Shown: positions 55,814-64,000 of the stretch, in pieces
Position numbering within the stretch: the stretch's first letter is position 1
Layout of the letters: every line of letters starts with the position of its first letter
Source: Spirochaetota bacterium
GTDB taxonomy: Bacteria > Spirochaetota > Brevinematia > DTOW01
Length of the DNA: 64,000 nt
Assembly: GCA_025061835.1 (NCBI GenBank)
Contig: JANXAC010000005.1
Location: forward strand, 10,507 to 74,506
Reading direction: 5' to 3'
The notes under the pieces: generated by a model
The model's input: only the letters and a program-made list of their open reading frames with translations
Told to the model about the DNA's origin: nothing
The model's database searches: none
Position numbers and translations under genes: made by a program

Positions 55814-56967
55814 AGTATCTCTCTGTAGATTTTTTCAATACTATCTTTTGTTGGAACATAGGGTGAGTTGTTTAGCGAGTTAGTCATATATGATACCACA
55901 TCTTCAGAAAGATACTTTATGTCTGATTTCTGTATGCCAAAGTCGGATAGTTTTTTATTTATGTCAAGGTAGGATAGTAGGTATTCAATTGCATCAAGTA
56001 TTGTATGTAGTATAGAAAAGTCGTTATTGCCTTTGACTTTTATACCCATCGCATCTGCTACAAGTCTATATCTATCAACGGAGAATAGGAAACTGTGTTC
56101 AATGACTTTCTTAAACACAATTGCAAGTCCTTGACCGTGAGAAACATGAGGGAATCTGGCGCTTATCGGATGCTCAAGTGCATGCATAAGTCCAACACCG
56201 CTTATGTCTATCGCTAGTCCTGAGAGAATGGATGCATACTGTAATTCTTTTCTAGCTTCAAGATTTGAACCGTTGTTATAGGCTTTGAATATATTGTCTA
56301 TTATTATCCTAATAGAATCTCTTGATAGTGATTGAGTTATGAAGTTTGACTTTTTGCTTACAAGTGACTCAATAGCATGAGATAGAGCATCAATAGCAGT
56401 TGTAGCAGTTAAGTATCTGTTCATACTTACTGTCATAGATGGTATAATCAAAGCATGTTTGGGATATAAAACATCCATTTTTATGGAGCGTTTTTGAACT
56501 TTTTTGGTATTCGTAAGAACGCAAACTTTATTGACCTCACTTCCAGTTCCTGAAGTTGTAGGAATGGCTACTATTGGTATTGATTTGTCTGCAAGTCTCA
56601 ATCCCTCCGCATAGTCCCATAATTCTACTTCGGGATAAATTAGTTTTACAGAAAGTGCTTTAGCACTATCAATCACACTACCACCACCGATTGAGACTAT
56701 GACATCTGGTTCAAAACTTCTTGACATTTCAAGGAGGTTTTCAATCAAGTCAGTTGTGGGGTTTAGAGTAATCTCTGATAGTATTAGGAACTCTTTGTTT
56801 AGTGAATAAAAGAATTTTTCTATGGAGCTGTATTCGTTAGTGAGCTTGAGATGGTTTTTACCTGTAAGCACCAAAATTCTGTTGTATTTTTCAAATACAC
56901 TTGAACAATCGTTAATGCTTTTAAGGTCAAACAATATTTTGGTAGGACTTAAAGATAAGTATTTCAC
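55810..56967 (-). CDS. Iron-containing alcohol dehydrogenase
   Basis: A 385-residue group III alcohol dehydrogenase. GGGSVIDSAKA near residue 95 binds NAD(P), and the metal ligands lie in TAIDALSHAIES near 192 (Asp and His), LMHALEHPISA near 258, and HVSHGQGLAI near 273. The substrate may be an alcohol or aldehyde such as butanol/1,3-propanediol, not determinable. The start is GTG with a -10 box six bases upstream and no Shine-Dalgarno. It overlaps the convergent Memo gene by four bases. Confidence 0.92.
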   Translation of the reverse strand: MKYLSLSPTKILFDLKSINDCSSVFEKYNRILVLTGKNHLKLTNEYSSIEKFFYSLNKEFLILSEITLNPTTDLIENLLEMSRSFEPDVIVSIGGGSVIDSAKALSVKLIYPEVELWDYAEGLRLADKSIPIVAIPTTSGTGSEVNKVCVLTNTKKVQKRSIKMDVLYPKHALIIPSMTVSMNRYLTATTAIDALSHAIESLVSKKSNFITQSLSRDSIRIIIDNIFKAYNNGSNLEARKELQYASILSGLAIDISGVGLMHALEHPISARFPHVSHGQGLAIVFKKVIEHSFLFSVDRYRLVADAMGIKVKGNNDFSILHTILDAIEYLLSYLDINKKLSDFGIQKSDIKYLSEDVVSYMTNSLNNSPYVPTKDSIEKIYREIL

Positions 56968-56973
56968 AAAAAG

Positions 56974-57003
56974 ATTATCAAGGAAAACAAGAGAAGATTA
57001 CAA
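56974..57003 (-). promoter_or_regulatory. Fe-ADH gene promoter, predicted leaderless
   Basis: On the minus strand TTGTAA, an 18-bp spacer and GATAAT end six bases before GTG 56967. Transcription should start on the GTG. Confidence 0.6.
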
Positions 57004-57098
57004 AATACCCGTATTATTTTAATACAACCTAAGATTATCTTGAGGGTTTTACAACTTTTTAAGAATACGATGAGTAGCGATTGTGTGTTAAGTTTATT

Positions 57099-57869
57099 TC
57101 ACACTGAAGATGGTTTTGTGCTGTAGGCTACTATGATATAGACTGTGTGTGAGACCATTCGTTCTCTTGGGCGCGTGATGCCTTCTCTTAAGTATATTTC
57201 TCTTTCTAGTATTTCTACTGATTTTATTCTTGTGAATTCATTTTCTTTTAATGATTTGAAGGTTGCTTGAACTTGCTCTATTGTTGGAACGACTATCGCG
57301 ACTGAAGATCCAGGTTTCAGCGATTTTCTTGCGTGGGGTAGTATTGTCCAAGGTTCTGGTAGGTCTATTATGCATCCGTCCATTCCTTCTAATCCGAAGC
57401 CGTCTTTAGAAACATCTCTCAAAGATAGAATAACTCTATCCAAAAGTCCATACCTTTCAATATTCTTTCTAGCGTTTTCTAGGTGTTCTTCATTCTTGTC
57501 AAAGGAGTAAACTTTGCCGCTAGGTCCTACGAGTATAGCAAGTATAGTTGTCATAGCACCTGAACCAGTTCCTACCTCAATTACATTAGAACCATCTCTT
57601 ATAGTAGAGTTGAGGATGATATATCCAATATCTTTTGGGTACATTATGTTAGTTTTCCTTTTTACATTCAGAACGAGGTCTTCAAGTGAAGGCTTGAGAA
57701 CATAAAATTTGAAGCCTTTGTTAGTTTCAATTTCATCTCCCCATTCTAGGTTGTCAGGTAGTATTATCTTCCCAAGATGACACTGGAAGAATTGACCTTT
57801 ATGGTATGTGATTGGATACTTTGCTTTTTCGGAGTGGTAGAGATATATTATTTCTCCATCCTTAATCAT
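57099..57869 (-). CDS. trmI: tRNA (adenine-N1)-methyltransferase TrmI
   Basis: TrmI methylates A58 in the T-loop of tRNAs, a modification that helps thermophiles. The AdoMet-binding motif is VIEVGTGSGAMTTILA near residue 97, with SFDKNEEHLENARKN near 122, the catalytic-site DLPEPW near 170, and RERMVSHTVYI near the C-terminus. The length of 256 residues is typical. It is last in an mtnP-adk-infA-trmI operon, two bases after infA. Confidence 0.93.
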   Translation of the reverse strand: MIKDGEIIYLYHSEKAKYPITYHKGQFFQCHLGKIILPDNLEWGDEIETNKGFKFYVLKPSLEDLVLNVKRKTNIMYPKDIGYIILNSTIRDGSNVIEVGTGSGAMTTILAILVGPSGKVYSFDKNEEHLENARKNIERYGLLDRVILSLRDVSKDGFGLEGMDGCIIDLPEPWTILPHARKSLKPGSSVAIVVPTIEQVQATFKSLKENEFTRIKSVEILEREIYLREGITRPRERMVSHTVYIIVAYSTKPSSV

Positions 57870-57871
57870 AT

Positions 57872-58090
57872 CTACCTATACCTATAGACTATCCTTCCTT
57901 TGGTAAGGTCGTAGGGAGAGAATTCAACAACAACTCTATCTCCTTCAATGATCCTTATAGAGTTTAGTCGTATCTTACCGGAAGGATGTGCCATAACTTC
58001 CTTGCCATTATCTAACTTTACCTTGAAAATTGAGTTTGGTAGTTGTTTGACAACAACTCCTTCAACTTTTAGAACATCATCTTTAGCCAT
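57872..58090 (-). CDS. infA: Translation initiation factor IF-1
   Basis: IF-1 is the 72-residue S1-fold factor that occupies the ribosomal A site. It starts [19 protein letters not shown] and contains the family pattern [21 protein letters not shown] in its last third, in pieces. The order adk-infA is as in the spc/alpha ribosomal operon, but here the ribosomal genes are elsewhere in the window. The next gene is trmI. Confidence 0.97.
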   Translation of the reverse strand: MAKDDVLKVEGVVVKQLPNSIFKVKLDNGKEVMAHPSGKIRLNSIRIIEGDRVVVEFSPYDLTKGRIVYRYR

Positions 58091-58096
58091 ATATGA

Positions 58097-58729
58097 TTAC
58101 ACCCCGAGCAAAGAAAAAATTTCATTTTTTATATCGTCAAGATTTCTATTTCCATCAACTTTAAGTAAAATTCTTTTGTTTTGATAATATTCTACTACTG
58201 GCATAGTTTCGTTTTTAAATATCTCAAGTCTTCTTCTAACGACTTCTTCTTTATCATCATTCCTTTGTATAAGATTACTCCCACACTTATCACAAACTCC
58301 CTCAATCTTTGGAGGACTGTAATAAATGTTATATATAGCACTGCAGTTTGTGCAACTTCTTCTTCCTGTTATCCTCTTCATAATAAGATCTTCAGAAGTG
58401 TCAATAAATATGACCTTGTCAATTTGAATGTTTTTCTCCTCAATTATCCTGACTTGATTTATATTTCTTGGAAAGCCATCTAGTATATATCCTTTTTGAT
58501 ACTTTGGTTTTGAAATCTCTGAGAGTAAAACCTCTGCTATGATCTCATCAGGAACTAAATTCCCACTGTCAATATATCCTTTGATTTTTTCTCCGAGGCT
58601 GCTTCCAGATAGAACTTCTGCTCTTAAGATGTCTCCTGTTGATATGTGAGGGATACCTAATCTCTCTCTTATTATCTCACTTTGGGTTCCTTTTCCTGCT
58701 CCTGGCGCTCCTAGGATTAGTATCCTCAT
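58097..58729 (-). CDS. adk: Adenylate kinase with zinc lid
   Basis: Adk equilibrates AMP, ADP and ATP. The P-loop GAPGAGKGT near residue 7 and the DGFPRN motif near 84 are standard. The long lid carries a Cys4 zinc site, CTNC near 128 and CDKC near 148, common in Gram-positives and thermophiles and linked with heat stability. The length is 210 residues. The ATG at 58729 lies behind AGGGG; it is 12 bases after mtnP. Confidence 0.96.
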   Translation of the reverse strand: MRILILGAPGAGKGTQSEIIRERLGIPHISTGDILRAEVLSGSSLGEKIKGYIDSGNLVPDEIIAEVLLSEISKPKYQKGYILDGFPRNINQVRIIEEKNIQIDKVIFIDTSEDLIMKRITGRRSCTNCSAIYNIYYSPPKIEGVCDKCGSNLIQRNDDKEEVVRRRLEIFKNETMPVVEYYQNKRILLKVDGNRNLDDIKNEIFSLLGV

Positions 58730-58741
58730 CAAAGCAAACCC

Positions 58742-59614
58742 CTAACTCCAATACTTTTCATAAAAGATTGCAAGCGATTTTTTTATTTCTTGAGGTATTT
58801 TATCTTTGGATGTAACTATTGCAAATTTGGCAGCCTCTTCACACTGACATTTCATCGCCACATCTATGTTTTGTATGATAACTGGTAGTAATTTCAATAT
58901 GTTATCTGTATTTTTTCTCATATATTCCATTACCATTTCTGCGTTAACATCCTCATGTCCTTCATACCAGCAATCGTAGTCTGTGACCATAGAAATGAGA
59001 GAGTAACATATTTCAGCTTCTCTTGAGAGTTTTGCTTCTCCAGAAGCAGTCATACCTATAATGTCAGCTCCCCACTGTCTGAAAAGATGACTCTCTGCTC
59101 TACTTGAGAACTGAGGACCTTCAATCGTTATGTAGGTTTTATCAGTGTGTATTGTTATATCGGGTAGATGTTTTTTTGCTATTTCTTTTATCTGGTTTGA
59201 CAGTTCATTACAGAAGGGGTCAGCCATAGAAACATGTCCAACAAGTCCCGTTGAGAAGAATGTCAGTTCTCGCCACCTTGTAAAGTCAATCAATTGACTG
59301 GGTATAACAAAATCCATTGGTTTTAACTCTTCCCTTAAACTACCAACGGCACTGATTGCTATAAGTTTTCTAACTCCTAGATATTTCAAAGCCCATATAT
59401 TGGCTTTCATAGGTATCTTTGTTGGTGGATATATGTGCCCTCTACCGTGTCTCGGTAAGAAAGCAACCTTTCTACCTTCAACATCTACTATTGTAATCTT
59501 ATCAGATGGTTTTCCAAAAGGAGTTTCAATATCTATTTCATCAATGACCTTTGCGGAGGAAAACGCGTATAGACCACTTCCACCTATTACCCCTATTTCA
59601 ACTCTATAATCCAT
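58742..59614 (-). CDS. mtnP: S-methyl-5'-thioadenosine phosphorylase
   Basis: MtnP cleaves methylthioadenosine to adenine and methylthioribose-1-P for methionine salvage. GVIGGSGLYAF near residue 7, FLPRHGRGHIYPPTKIP near 54, and AISAVGSLREE near 88 belong to the MTAP branch of purine phosphorylases, and TIEGPQFSSRAES near 175 and MTASGEAKLSREAEICY near 200 complete it. Adenine and purine variants exist, so the substrate is probable. The ATG at 59614 follows TTGGAGG. It is first in an mtnP-adk-infA-trmI run. Confidence 0.92.
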   Translation of the reverse strand: MDYRVEIGVIGGSGLYAFSSAKVIDEIDIETPFGKPSDKITIVDVEGRKVAFLPRHGRGHIYPPTKIPMKANIWALKYLGVRKLIAISAVGSLREELKPMDFVIPSQLIDFTRWRELTFFSTGLVGHVSMADPFCNELSNQIKEIAKKHLPDITIHTDKTYITIEGPQFSSRAESHLFRQWGADIIGMTASGEAKLSREAEICYSLISMVTDYDCWYEGHEDVNAEMVMEYMRKNTDNILKLLPVIIQNIDVAMKCQCEEAAKFAIVTSKDKIPQEIKKSLAIFYEKYWS

Positions 59615-59837
59615 AAAACAACCTCCAAGTAAAAGATAAATATCTAATATTGCTGTTTTCAATCTTCCAAATCACTTAAATCTCAAACTTTTTATTTGTT
59701 TAGTTTAGTGTTTGGTTTAGTAGGGTGTTTTGGTAAATTTCTGGTGAATTATAAAATCTTCTCAAAAATTCTTACTACTCTTGGAGTTTATAATTGCTAA
59801 CTGAAAAGATTAACTACATACTTGTTTTTATTAATTT

Positions 59838-59865
59838 TTGAAAGGATGTACATTTCTGATAAAAA
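59838..59865 (+). promoter_or_regulatory. MFS gene promoter, predicted leaderless
   Basis: TTGAAA (59838-59843), a 16-bp spacer and TAAAAA (59860-59865) end 11 bases before ATG 59877. The TTG that would serve as a longer start falls inside this -35 box. Confidence 0.45.
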
Positions 59866-59876
59866 ATTCCAAAGTT

Positions 59877-61043
59877 ATGGAAGGTAGGAAAAGTGATGTT
59901 ATAAGGTTCATCTTGTTGATGGGTTTTGTAAGTCTCTTTGCTGATTTAGTATATGAAAGTGCTAGGGGGGTAATGGGTCCTTATCTAGGACGTCTGGGGG
60001 CTAATGCATTTGCAATAGGGATGATTTTTGGAGTAGGTGAGTTTTTAGGATATGTTCTTAGGGTTGTGGCTGGTGTTTTGGTGGATAGAACTAGAAAATA
60101 TTGGAGTTTTATCTTTGTAGGTTATGGACTTGTTGCTTCAATACCGCTACTTGCATTCTCTGACTACTGGATACTGGCAGGAACTCTGATTGTTATGGAG
60201 AGAATAGGTAAGGCGTTAAGAACTCCAGCAAGAGATACTATAATCTCAATATATTCGGGAGGTATAGGAAGTGGTAAGGCATTTGGAATTCACGAAACTG
60301 TAGATCAGGCGGGAGCAATAGTTGGGTCATTCATTTTCTATGTTATCCTCACTTTAGGGCTTGGATACAAAACTGGTTTTGCTATTTTGACGATACCATT
60401 CCTACTACTAATCGCTTCACTCATAATTGCTAAACTGTTCTCATCAAGAATACACATTCAAAAACAGGTAGAAGAAAAAGTATTTCATAACGGTAGAAAA
60501 AGTCGGAAGATATACTTCTATCTGCTGTTTGTATTACTAACAAGTCTAGGGTTTGTAGGTTTTCCACTCATAGGGTTCCACGCAGTTAAAGTTAAGGTCC
60601 TTTCAGAGGAGTTTATACCTTTATTTTATTCCATTGCGATGCTGGTTGATGCTCTGATTGCTATACCAATAGGGATAGTCTATGATAGGTTTGGATACAG
60701 AATAATAGTTATTTTACCTATTTTGATTATGTTAATAGCTTTGTTGAGTTTTTCAAATATCTTGATTTTGATAATTCTTGGTGTTCTTGTATGGGGTATT
60801 ACAATGTCATTCTACGAAACTGTTGTGAGAGCATACATAGGTGATAATGTTGATATACGAGAGAGGGGCACATTCTATGGTTTATTCAATACAGTTGTAG
60901 GAGTTGGTTTCGGGATTGGCAATTCTGTAATTGGATACATCTACGAAACTATGGGTGCTTTAATAGTTCCATTCATAGTTGGATTAGAAACGATAGCATT
61001 AGCAACTATACTCATAACTGTTTTCACTGAAAGGAGGAGTTAG
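59877..61043 (+). CDS. Major facilitator superfamily transporter
   Basis: A 388-residue protein with about eleven to twelve membrane helices. The loop after helix 2 has VAGVLVDRTRKYW, matching the MFS loop 2-3 motif GxxxDRxGRR; ARDTIISIYSGGIGSGKAFGIHETVDQAGA lies in the central region (in pieces). The second half repeats it with IPIGIVYDRFGYR near 270. Substrate unknown; multidrug or sugar-type cannot be separated. The start is ATG 59877. It is followed by a hairpin and yidD. Confidence 0.88.
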   Translation: MEGRKSDVIRFILLMGFVSLFADLVYESARGVMGPYLGRLGANAFAIGMIFGVGEFLGYVLRVVAGVLVDRTRKYWSFIFVGYGLVASIPLLAFSDYWILAGTLIVMERIGKALRTPARDTIISIYSGGIGSGKAFGIHETVDQAGAIVGSFIFYVILTLGLGYKTGFAILTIPFLLLIASLIIAKLFSSRIHIQKQVEEKVFHNGRKSRKIYFYLLFVLLTSLGFVGFPLIGFHAVKVKVLSEEFIPLFYSIAMLVDALIAIPIGIVYDRFGYRIIVILPILIMLIALLSFSNILILIILGVLVWGITMSFYETVVRAYIGDNVDIRERGTFYGLFNTVVGVGFGIGNSVIGYIYETMGALIVPFIVGLETIALATILITVFTERRS

Positions 61044-61048
61044 TTTGA

Positions 61049-61074
61049 TACAACAAAACTTTTTGTTTGTTGTA
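61049..61074 (+). terminator. Hairpin after the MFS gene
   Basis: TACAACAAA, loop ACTTTTTG, TTTGTTGTA forms a perfect 9-bp stem five bases after the MFS stop. No U-run follows, so termination strength is uncertain. Confidence 0.4.
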
Positions 61075-61180
61075 AGGTTGCTAAACTTAAGATTGGAAGG
61101 ATTTTTCTATAAAGTTCTCAATCTGGCCTAGAGGGATTGATTGTTAACGATGGAGTTTTGATTTTGTAATACCTGTGAAA

Positions 61181-61208
61181 TTGTTTTAAAATTTTTGTAG
61201 AATAAGAT
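61181..61208 (+). promoter_or_regulatory. yidD promoter, predicted leaderless
   Basis: TTGTTT (61181-61186), a 16-bp spacer and TAAGAT (61203-61208) end seven bases before ATG 61216. No Shine-Dalgarno is present. Confidence 0.55.
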
Positions 61209-61215
61209 AAGTTTT

Positions 61216-61425
61216 ATGAAGAAGTTTGTTGTGAAAATGATAGAATTTTATCAGAGATACATAGGTCCTATCAAGGGGCATACTTGTAGGTTTTATCCGA
61301 CCTGTTCTGAATATACAAAAGAAGCAGTCTTAAAGTATGGTATCTTGAAGGGGGGATTTCTAGGTATCAGGAGAATATTGAAGTGTCATCCTTTCAACCC
61401 TGGGGGATATGACCCAGTTCCTTAA
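61216..61425 (+). CDS. yidD: Membrane protein insertion efficiency factor YidD
   Basis: The 69-residue product has the YidD signature [14 protein letters not shown] near residue 24 and [24 protein letters not shown] at the end, in separate pieces. It is thought to help membrane protein insertion with YidC. It normally sits between rnpA and yidC, but here it stands alone with an unlinked lipoprotein gene overlapping its end by four bases on the other strand. Confidence 0.94.
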   Translation: MKKFVVKMIEFYQRYIGPIKGHTCRFYPTCSEYTKEAVLKYGILKGGFLGIRRILKCHPFNPGGYDPVP

Positions 61426-61922
61426 TTAAGTTGATCTAGAAAGGACCTTGTCTTCTCTGAAAACTCATTCTTTCGCTTTATAGCGTTTTCTATGCTTTCT
61501 CTTGTAATCTCGTATCTGTGGAATGTTTGATACTTCTGTTCCTTAGTTTTATGCCAATACTTACCACTAACTTTGAGGTTGAGTATGGAAGATATCTTTT
61601 TGCCATCAGGTAAATAGTTTGAAAGGTATTCTTCAAACTCTTTTTCTGGTTGAATACTTCTTACTTCACTACCTTCTAGGAAGACAACAAAAAATACTCC
61701 ATTTTTTGTCTTCTGTATTTCTCTTGAACTTTCAATGTCAAGCACCCACTCTGGTATAGGACCTAAACCGAAGATTGAAGAGCTGTTTTCAAGTAATAAT
61801 TGCTTGTCTTTGATAGGAGTAATCTTAACTTCTTCTTTTGGTTTTGGTTGAGGGCAGGCTGTTAAGATTAAAGGTAGTGTTAAAGTTAATATGTATACAA
61901 AATCTTTACAATAGCATTTCAT
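61422..61922 (-). CDS. Small lipoprotein of unknown function
   Basis: A 166-residue protein with a lipoprotein signal ending in LILTAC near residue 23, so it should be lipid-anchored. The mature part begins with a Pro/Lys-rich linker. It then has IPEWVLD near 57, [18 protein letters not shown] near 76 in pieces, and a helical, Lys/Glu-rich C-terminus. IPEWV with a following strand is reminiscent of LPP20-like lipoproteins, but I do not assign that. The gene is convergent with yidD with a four-base overlap and has a strong leaderless-type promoter. Confidence 0.75.
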   Translation of the reverse strand: MKCYCKDFVYILTLTLPLILTACPQPKPKEEVKITPIKDKQLLLENSSSIFGLGPIPEWVLDIESSREIQKTKNGVFFVVFLEGSEVRSIQPEKEFEEYLSNYLPDGKKISSILNLKVSGKYWHKTKEQKYQTFHRYEITRESIENAIKRKNEFSEKTRSFLDQLN

Positions 61923-61931
61923 ACATATAAA

Positions 61932-61961
61932 ATTATCTAGCAAGTTAAATATGGGGGTCAA
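61932..61961 (-). promoter_or_regulatory. Lipoprotein gene promoter, predicted leaderless
   Basis: On the minus strand TTGACC, an 18-bp spacer and GATAAT end nine bases before ATG 61922, with no Shine-Dalgarno. Confidence 0.65.
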
Positions 61962-61976
61962 GTTTTGGGAGGTTAT

Positions 61977-63743
61977 ATGATATATCTGATGAGACTGATG
62001 ATACCGATCGTGTTTGTTTTAACACTATGTGGGTTTGGTTTCACACAAACACAGAAACCTTCTGCCAAGGATCCTTATGAAGGTGAGACTTCAGTTTATG
62101 TAGCAACTAATGGTAGTGATGAGAATCCCGGTACCAAAGCATTACCGTTTAGAACTATAGAAGTTGCAATTGATAAAGCAGTTATCTTTGGTGTCAGGGT
62201 GATAAAGGTTGCCGAAGGTGTATATACTCCTGGTAATGGACTTAACACAGGCTTTAGTGGAGTTGCAATAAAGCATCATGATATAAAACTTATTGGGGGA
62301 TATGATCAAAGTTTTAGTTCTGTGGTAGGATATTCAACTCTTGATGGGCAGAGAAAAGTTCAAGCAGTGATAGAAGTGAGGAATGTTTCTAACGCTTTGA
62401 TAGAGAACTTTGTAGTTTCTGGGGCAACAAACCGTGAGAAAAACGATAAGAACGGTGGTGGAATTTATCTAAATAAATCCGATGGTTCAACTATTAGGAA
62501 TGTAATATCTTCAAATAACCTTGTTGGTAACGGTGCAGGTATGTGTATCATAGGAAATAGAAACAGAATATTAGATTCCAAAATTATTAGAAACTCTGGA
62601 GAGAATGGGGGAGGCATATATTTAGTAGGTAATTTTAACGAAGTTTCGGAAGTATCAGTTCAGAGTAACAGTGTTGGTATATGGGGAGGAGGGATACTAG
62701 TAGGAGGGGTGAGCAATGTTGTGAAGAATTCAGATGTTTCTTTTAACTCTTCAAGAGAAGGGGGTGGTATCTACATAGATAAAGGCATAGCTAATCAAGT
62801 GCTAGATACTACTATAGGCTTTAACAATGCTCAAAACTCTGGTGGTGGTGTTTTTGTGAATGTTGGCAATGCTAACTTCGTTAGAGCTACTGTGAAAAAT
62901 AACACTTCAAGGGATGGTGGGGGGGTGTATGGTTTTAGGACCGCATCACTTGTAGTTCAATCTTCCATTCTTGAGAATAGTGCTACAAGAAACGGAGGGG
63001 GGATATTCTTTGAGAATACTTTCAAATCTACGGTAAATAGCACGGTAAGTAAAAATTCATCTGGTGCGATTGCTGGAGGAATTTTCTTGAGAGGTGAAGA
63101 AAATAGCATATCTGGAACTATTTCAGAAAATAGATCACAAGACAAGGCAGGAGGCATTTACATAACTGGTCTCAAGAATGTTGTTAAGGCTAGCATAACT
63201 GGTAATAGTTCGCAAAAAGATGGTGGCGGGGTTTATATTGAACTTGCTAGGAGCACAAGAATTGAAGGAAGTGATATATCTGGAAATAAATCGGATAATA
63301 TAGGTGGTGGAATATTCACTATAAGAGATGGAGATACAACTATTGTAGACAGTAAAATAATTAATAACAACTCAAGATTACACGGAGGGGGTATAGCAAT
63401 ATACGACTCAACTAACTCTTTCCTCATGAACCTTGATGTGACTCAAAACAAGTCTGAAATAACGAATAGCATAATATATCTATATAAAACCGATGCTGTG
63501 ATTAACCTAGTGATATCTAACTGCGTAATATCTAGTGTTTCAGGTGCTAGAGGTTTTGGTATATACGAAGATGGGTTGAATGACATAAGTCTTCATAGAA
63601 TAATTGAAAATACTTTTGTTTCAGATACTCTTGCTGGTGGATTGTATAGGGACTACAACCTAGATGCTACTGGACTAATATCAGCTGTAAATAATCCTAG
63701 GTTTTCGGGAGCAAGTGAGGCTAGAGGTAACAAACAGAGATAG
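61977..63743 (+). CDS. Exported right-handed beta-helix protein (DUF1565-like), paralogue of 33573-36260
   Basis: A 588-residue protein with a signal peptide ending near GFGFTQT (residue 23). A DUF1565-like start VYVATNGSDENPGTKALPFRTIEVAIDKA (in pieces) near 40 leads into a right-handed beta-helix with rungs of 22-25 residues marked by GGGIYI, GGGVYI and similar turns from about 160 to 500. The C-terminal cap (IIYLYK, NLVISNCVIS, FGIYED) is related to that of the big lipoprotein. It lacks the lipobox and the Ig repeats. ATG 61977 follows GGGAGG. No catalytic motif is seen. Confidence 0.85.
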   Translation: MIYLMRLMIPIVFVLTLCGFGFTQTQKPSAKDPYEGETSVYVATNGSDENPGTKALPFRTIEVAIDKAVIFGVRVIKVAEGVYTPGNGLNTGFSGVAIKHHDIKLIGGYDQSFSSVVGYSTLDGQRKVQAVIEVRNVSNALIENFVVSGATNREKNDKNGGGIYLNKSDGSTIRNVISSNNLVGNGAGMCIIGNRNRILDSKIIRNSGENGGGIYLVGNFNEVSEVSVQSNSVGIWGGGILVGGVSNVVKNSDVSFNSSREGGGIYIDKGIANQVLDTTIGFNNAQNSGGGVFVNVGNANFVRATVKNNTSRDGGGVYGFRTASLVVQSSILENSATRNGGGIFFENTFKSTVNSTVSKNSSGAIAGGIFLRGEENSISGTISENRSQDKAGGIYITGLKNVVKASITGNSSQKDGGGVYIELARSTRIEGSDISGNKSDNIGGGIFTIRDGDTTIVDSKIINNNSRLHGGGIAIYDSTNSFLMNLDVTQNKSEITNSIIYLYKTDAVINLVISNCVISSVSGARGFGIYEDGLNDISLHRIIENTFVSDTLAGGLYRDYNLDATGLISAVNNPRFSGASEARGNKQR

Positions 63744-63756
63744 GTTAGAGTAGGGT

Positions 63757-64000
63757 ATGTCTGAAATACTTAACACAGATTTTCTTGTTATTGGTCTTGG
63801 AGTAGCAGGTGGTATCTGTGCTTATGAATTAGCAAAAAATGGTTTTGATGTTACTGTAATACTCAAAGAATCTAAATATGATGATGGGAATACACACTAC
63901 GCACAGGGTGGTATAGTCTATATAGGTGAGAATGACTCATCAGAACTCATATACAAAGACATAATTTCTGCTGGCGCTGGTGTCAATAATCCTGAAGCAG
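63757..64000 (+). CDS. nadB: L-aspartate oxidase NadB, 5' part
   Basis: The last 244 bases encode an N-terminus typical of L-aspartate oxidase, the FAD enzyme that makes iminoaspartate for NAD. The FAD-binding pattern VIGLGVAGGICAYELA is near residue 11, and the HYAQGGIVYIG region near 50 matches the NadB loop T-x-x-AQGG. The gene runs off the window. Fumarate reductase/SdhA-type flavoproteins share these features, so the assignment is likely but not proven. Confidence 0.8.
   Translation, partial: MSEILNTDFLVIGLGVAGGICAYELAKNGFDVTVILKESKYDDGNTHYAQGGIVYIGENDSSELIYKDIISAGAGVNNPEA

Overview
The window is a gene-dense, AT-rich bacterial chromosome segment with about 60 protein genes on both strands, short intergenic gaps and one tRNA. 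The host looks like an uncultured, probably thermophilic and anaerobic or microaerophilic diderm. Lipobox-bearing lipoproteins, an LptE-like protein and surface beta-helix proteins suggest an outer membrane. Arg codons are mostly AGA/AGG and Ile is often ATA. A TrmI tRNA methyltransferase, a PDO-type disulfide oxidoreductase, a zinc-lid adenylate kinase, a VorB-type 2-oxoacid:ferredoxin oxidoreductase and a hyp maturation cluster fit a thermophile with hydrogenase metabolism. I cannot fix the phylum from sequence alone; a deep-branching group (for example a Spirochaetota-like lineage) is possible.

Layout. 0-8 kb: UvrD-type helicase, plsX with an envelope protein, hypCDEA, then convergent pta. 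8-16 kb: FecR-domain protein, lptE-like/holA/obgE, lepB, hisS, and tRNA-Thr(GGT)/rpmG/DegT aminotransferase. 16-25 kb: vor delta-alpha-beta operon without a gamma gene, miaA, rsfS, lgt-trkH, and a ManC-like gene followed by surE. 25-29 kb: rpsK-rpsD-rpoA-rplQ-glyA, a truncated version of the usual alpha operon. 29-37 kb: polysaccharide deacetylase, a redox trio (DUF2892, PDO, hemerythrin), a secreted TIM-barrel-like protein, a large Ig plus beta-helix lipoprotein, and murG. 38-47 kb: TPR protein, COG4741 nuclease, GDT1 transporter, smpB, queF/Gfo-Idh/tsaE, a CBM48-like periplasmic protein, cupin, and a type II restriction-modification pair. 47-55 kb: pgi, yggT, an SDR plus glycolipid glycosyltransferase operon, amt-glnB-glnA behind a sigma-54 promoter, and carbonic anhydrase. 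55-64 kb: Memo protein, Fe-alcohol dehydrogenase, mtnP-adk-infA-trmI, MFS, yidD, lipoprotein, a second beta-helix protein, and the start of nadB.

The most striking signal is regulatory. About ten genes that lack a Shine-Dalgarno sequence have a well-formed -35/-10 promoter whose -10 box ends only 6-11 nt before the start codon (rsfS, lgt, hisS, the TPR gene, the SDR gene, yidD, a lipoprotein, manC-like, Fe-ADH, MFS). This predicts many leaderless mRNAs beside ordinary SD-led genes. Other points are the nitrogen operon with a near-consensus sigma-54 site, the two paralogous beta-helix surface proteins, the split ribosomal operon and recurring hairpins between convergent genes. I did not find a clearly new multi-gene system, CRISPR array, prophage or insertion sequence.
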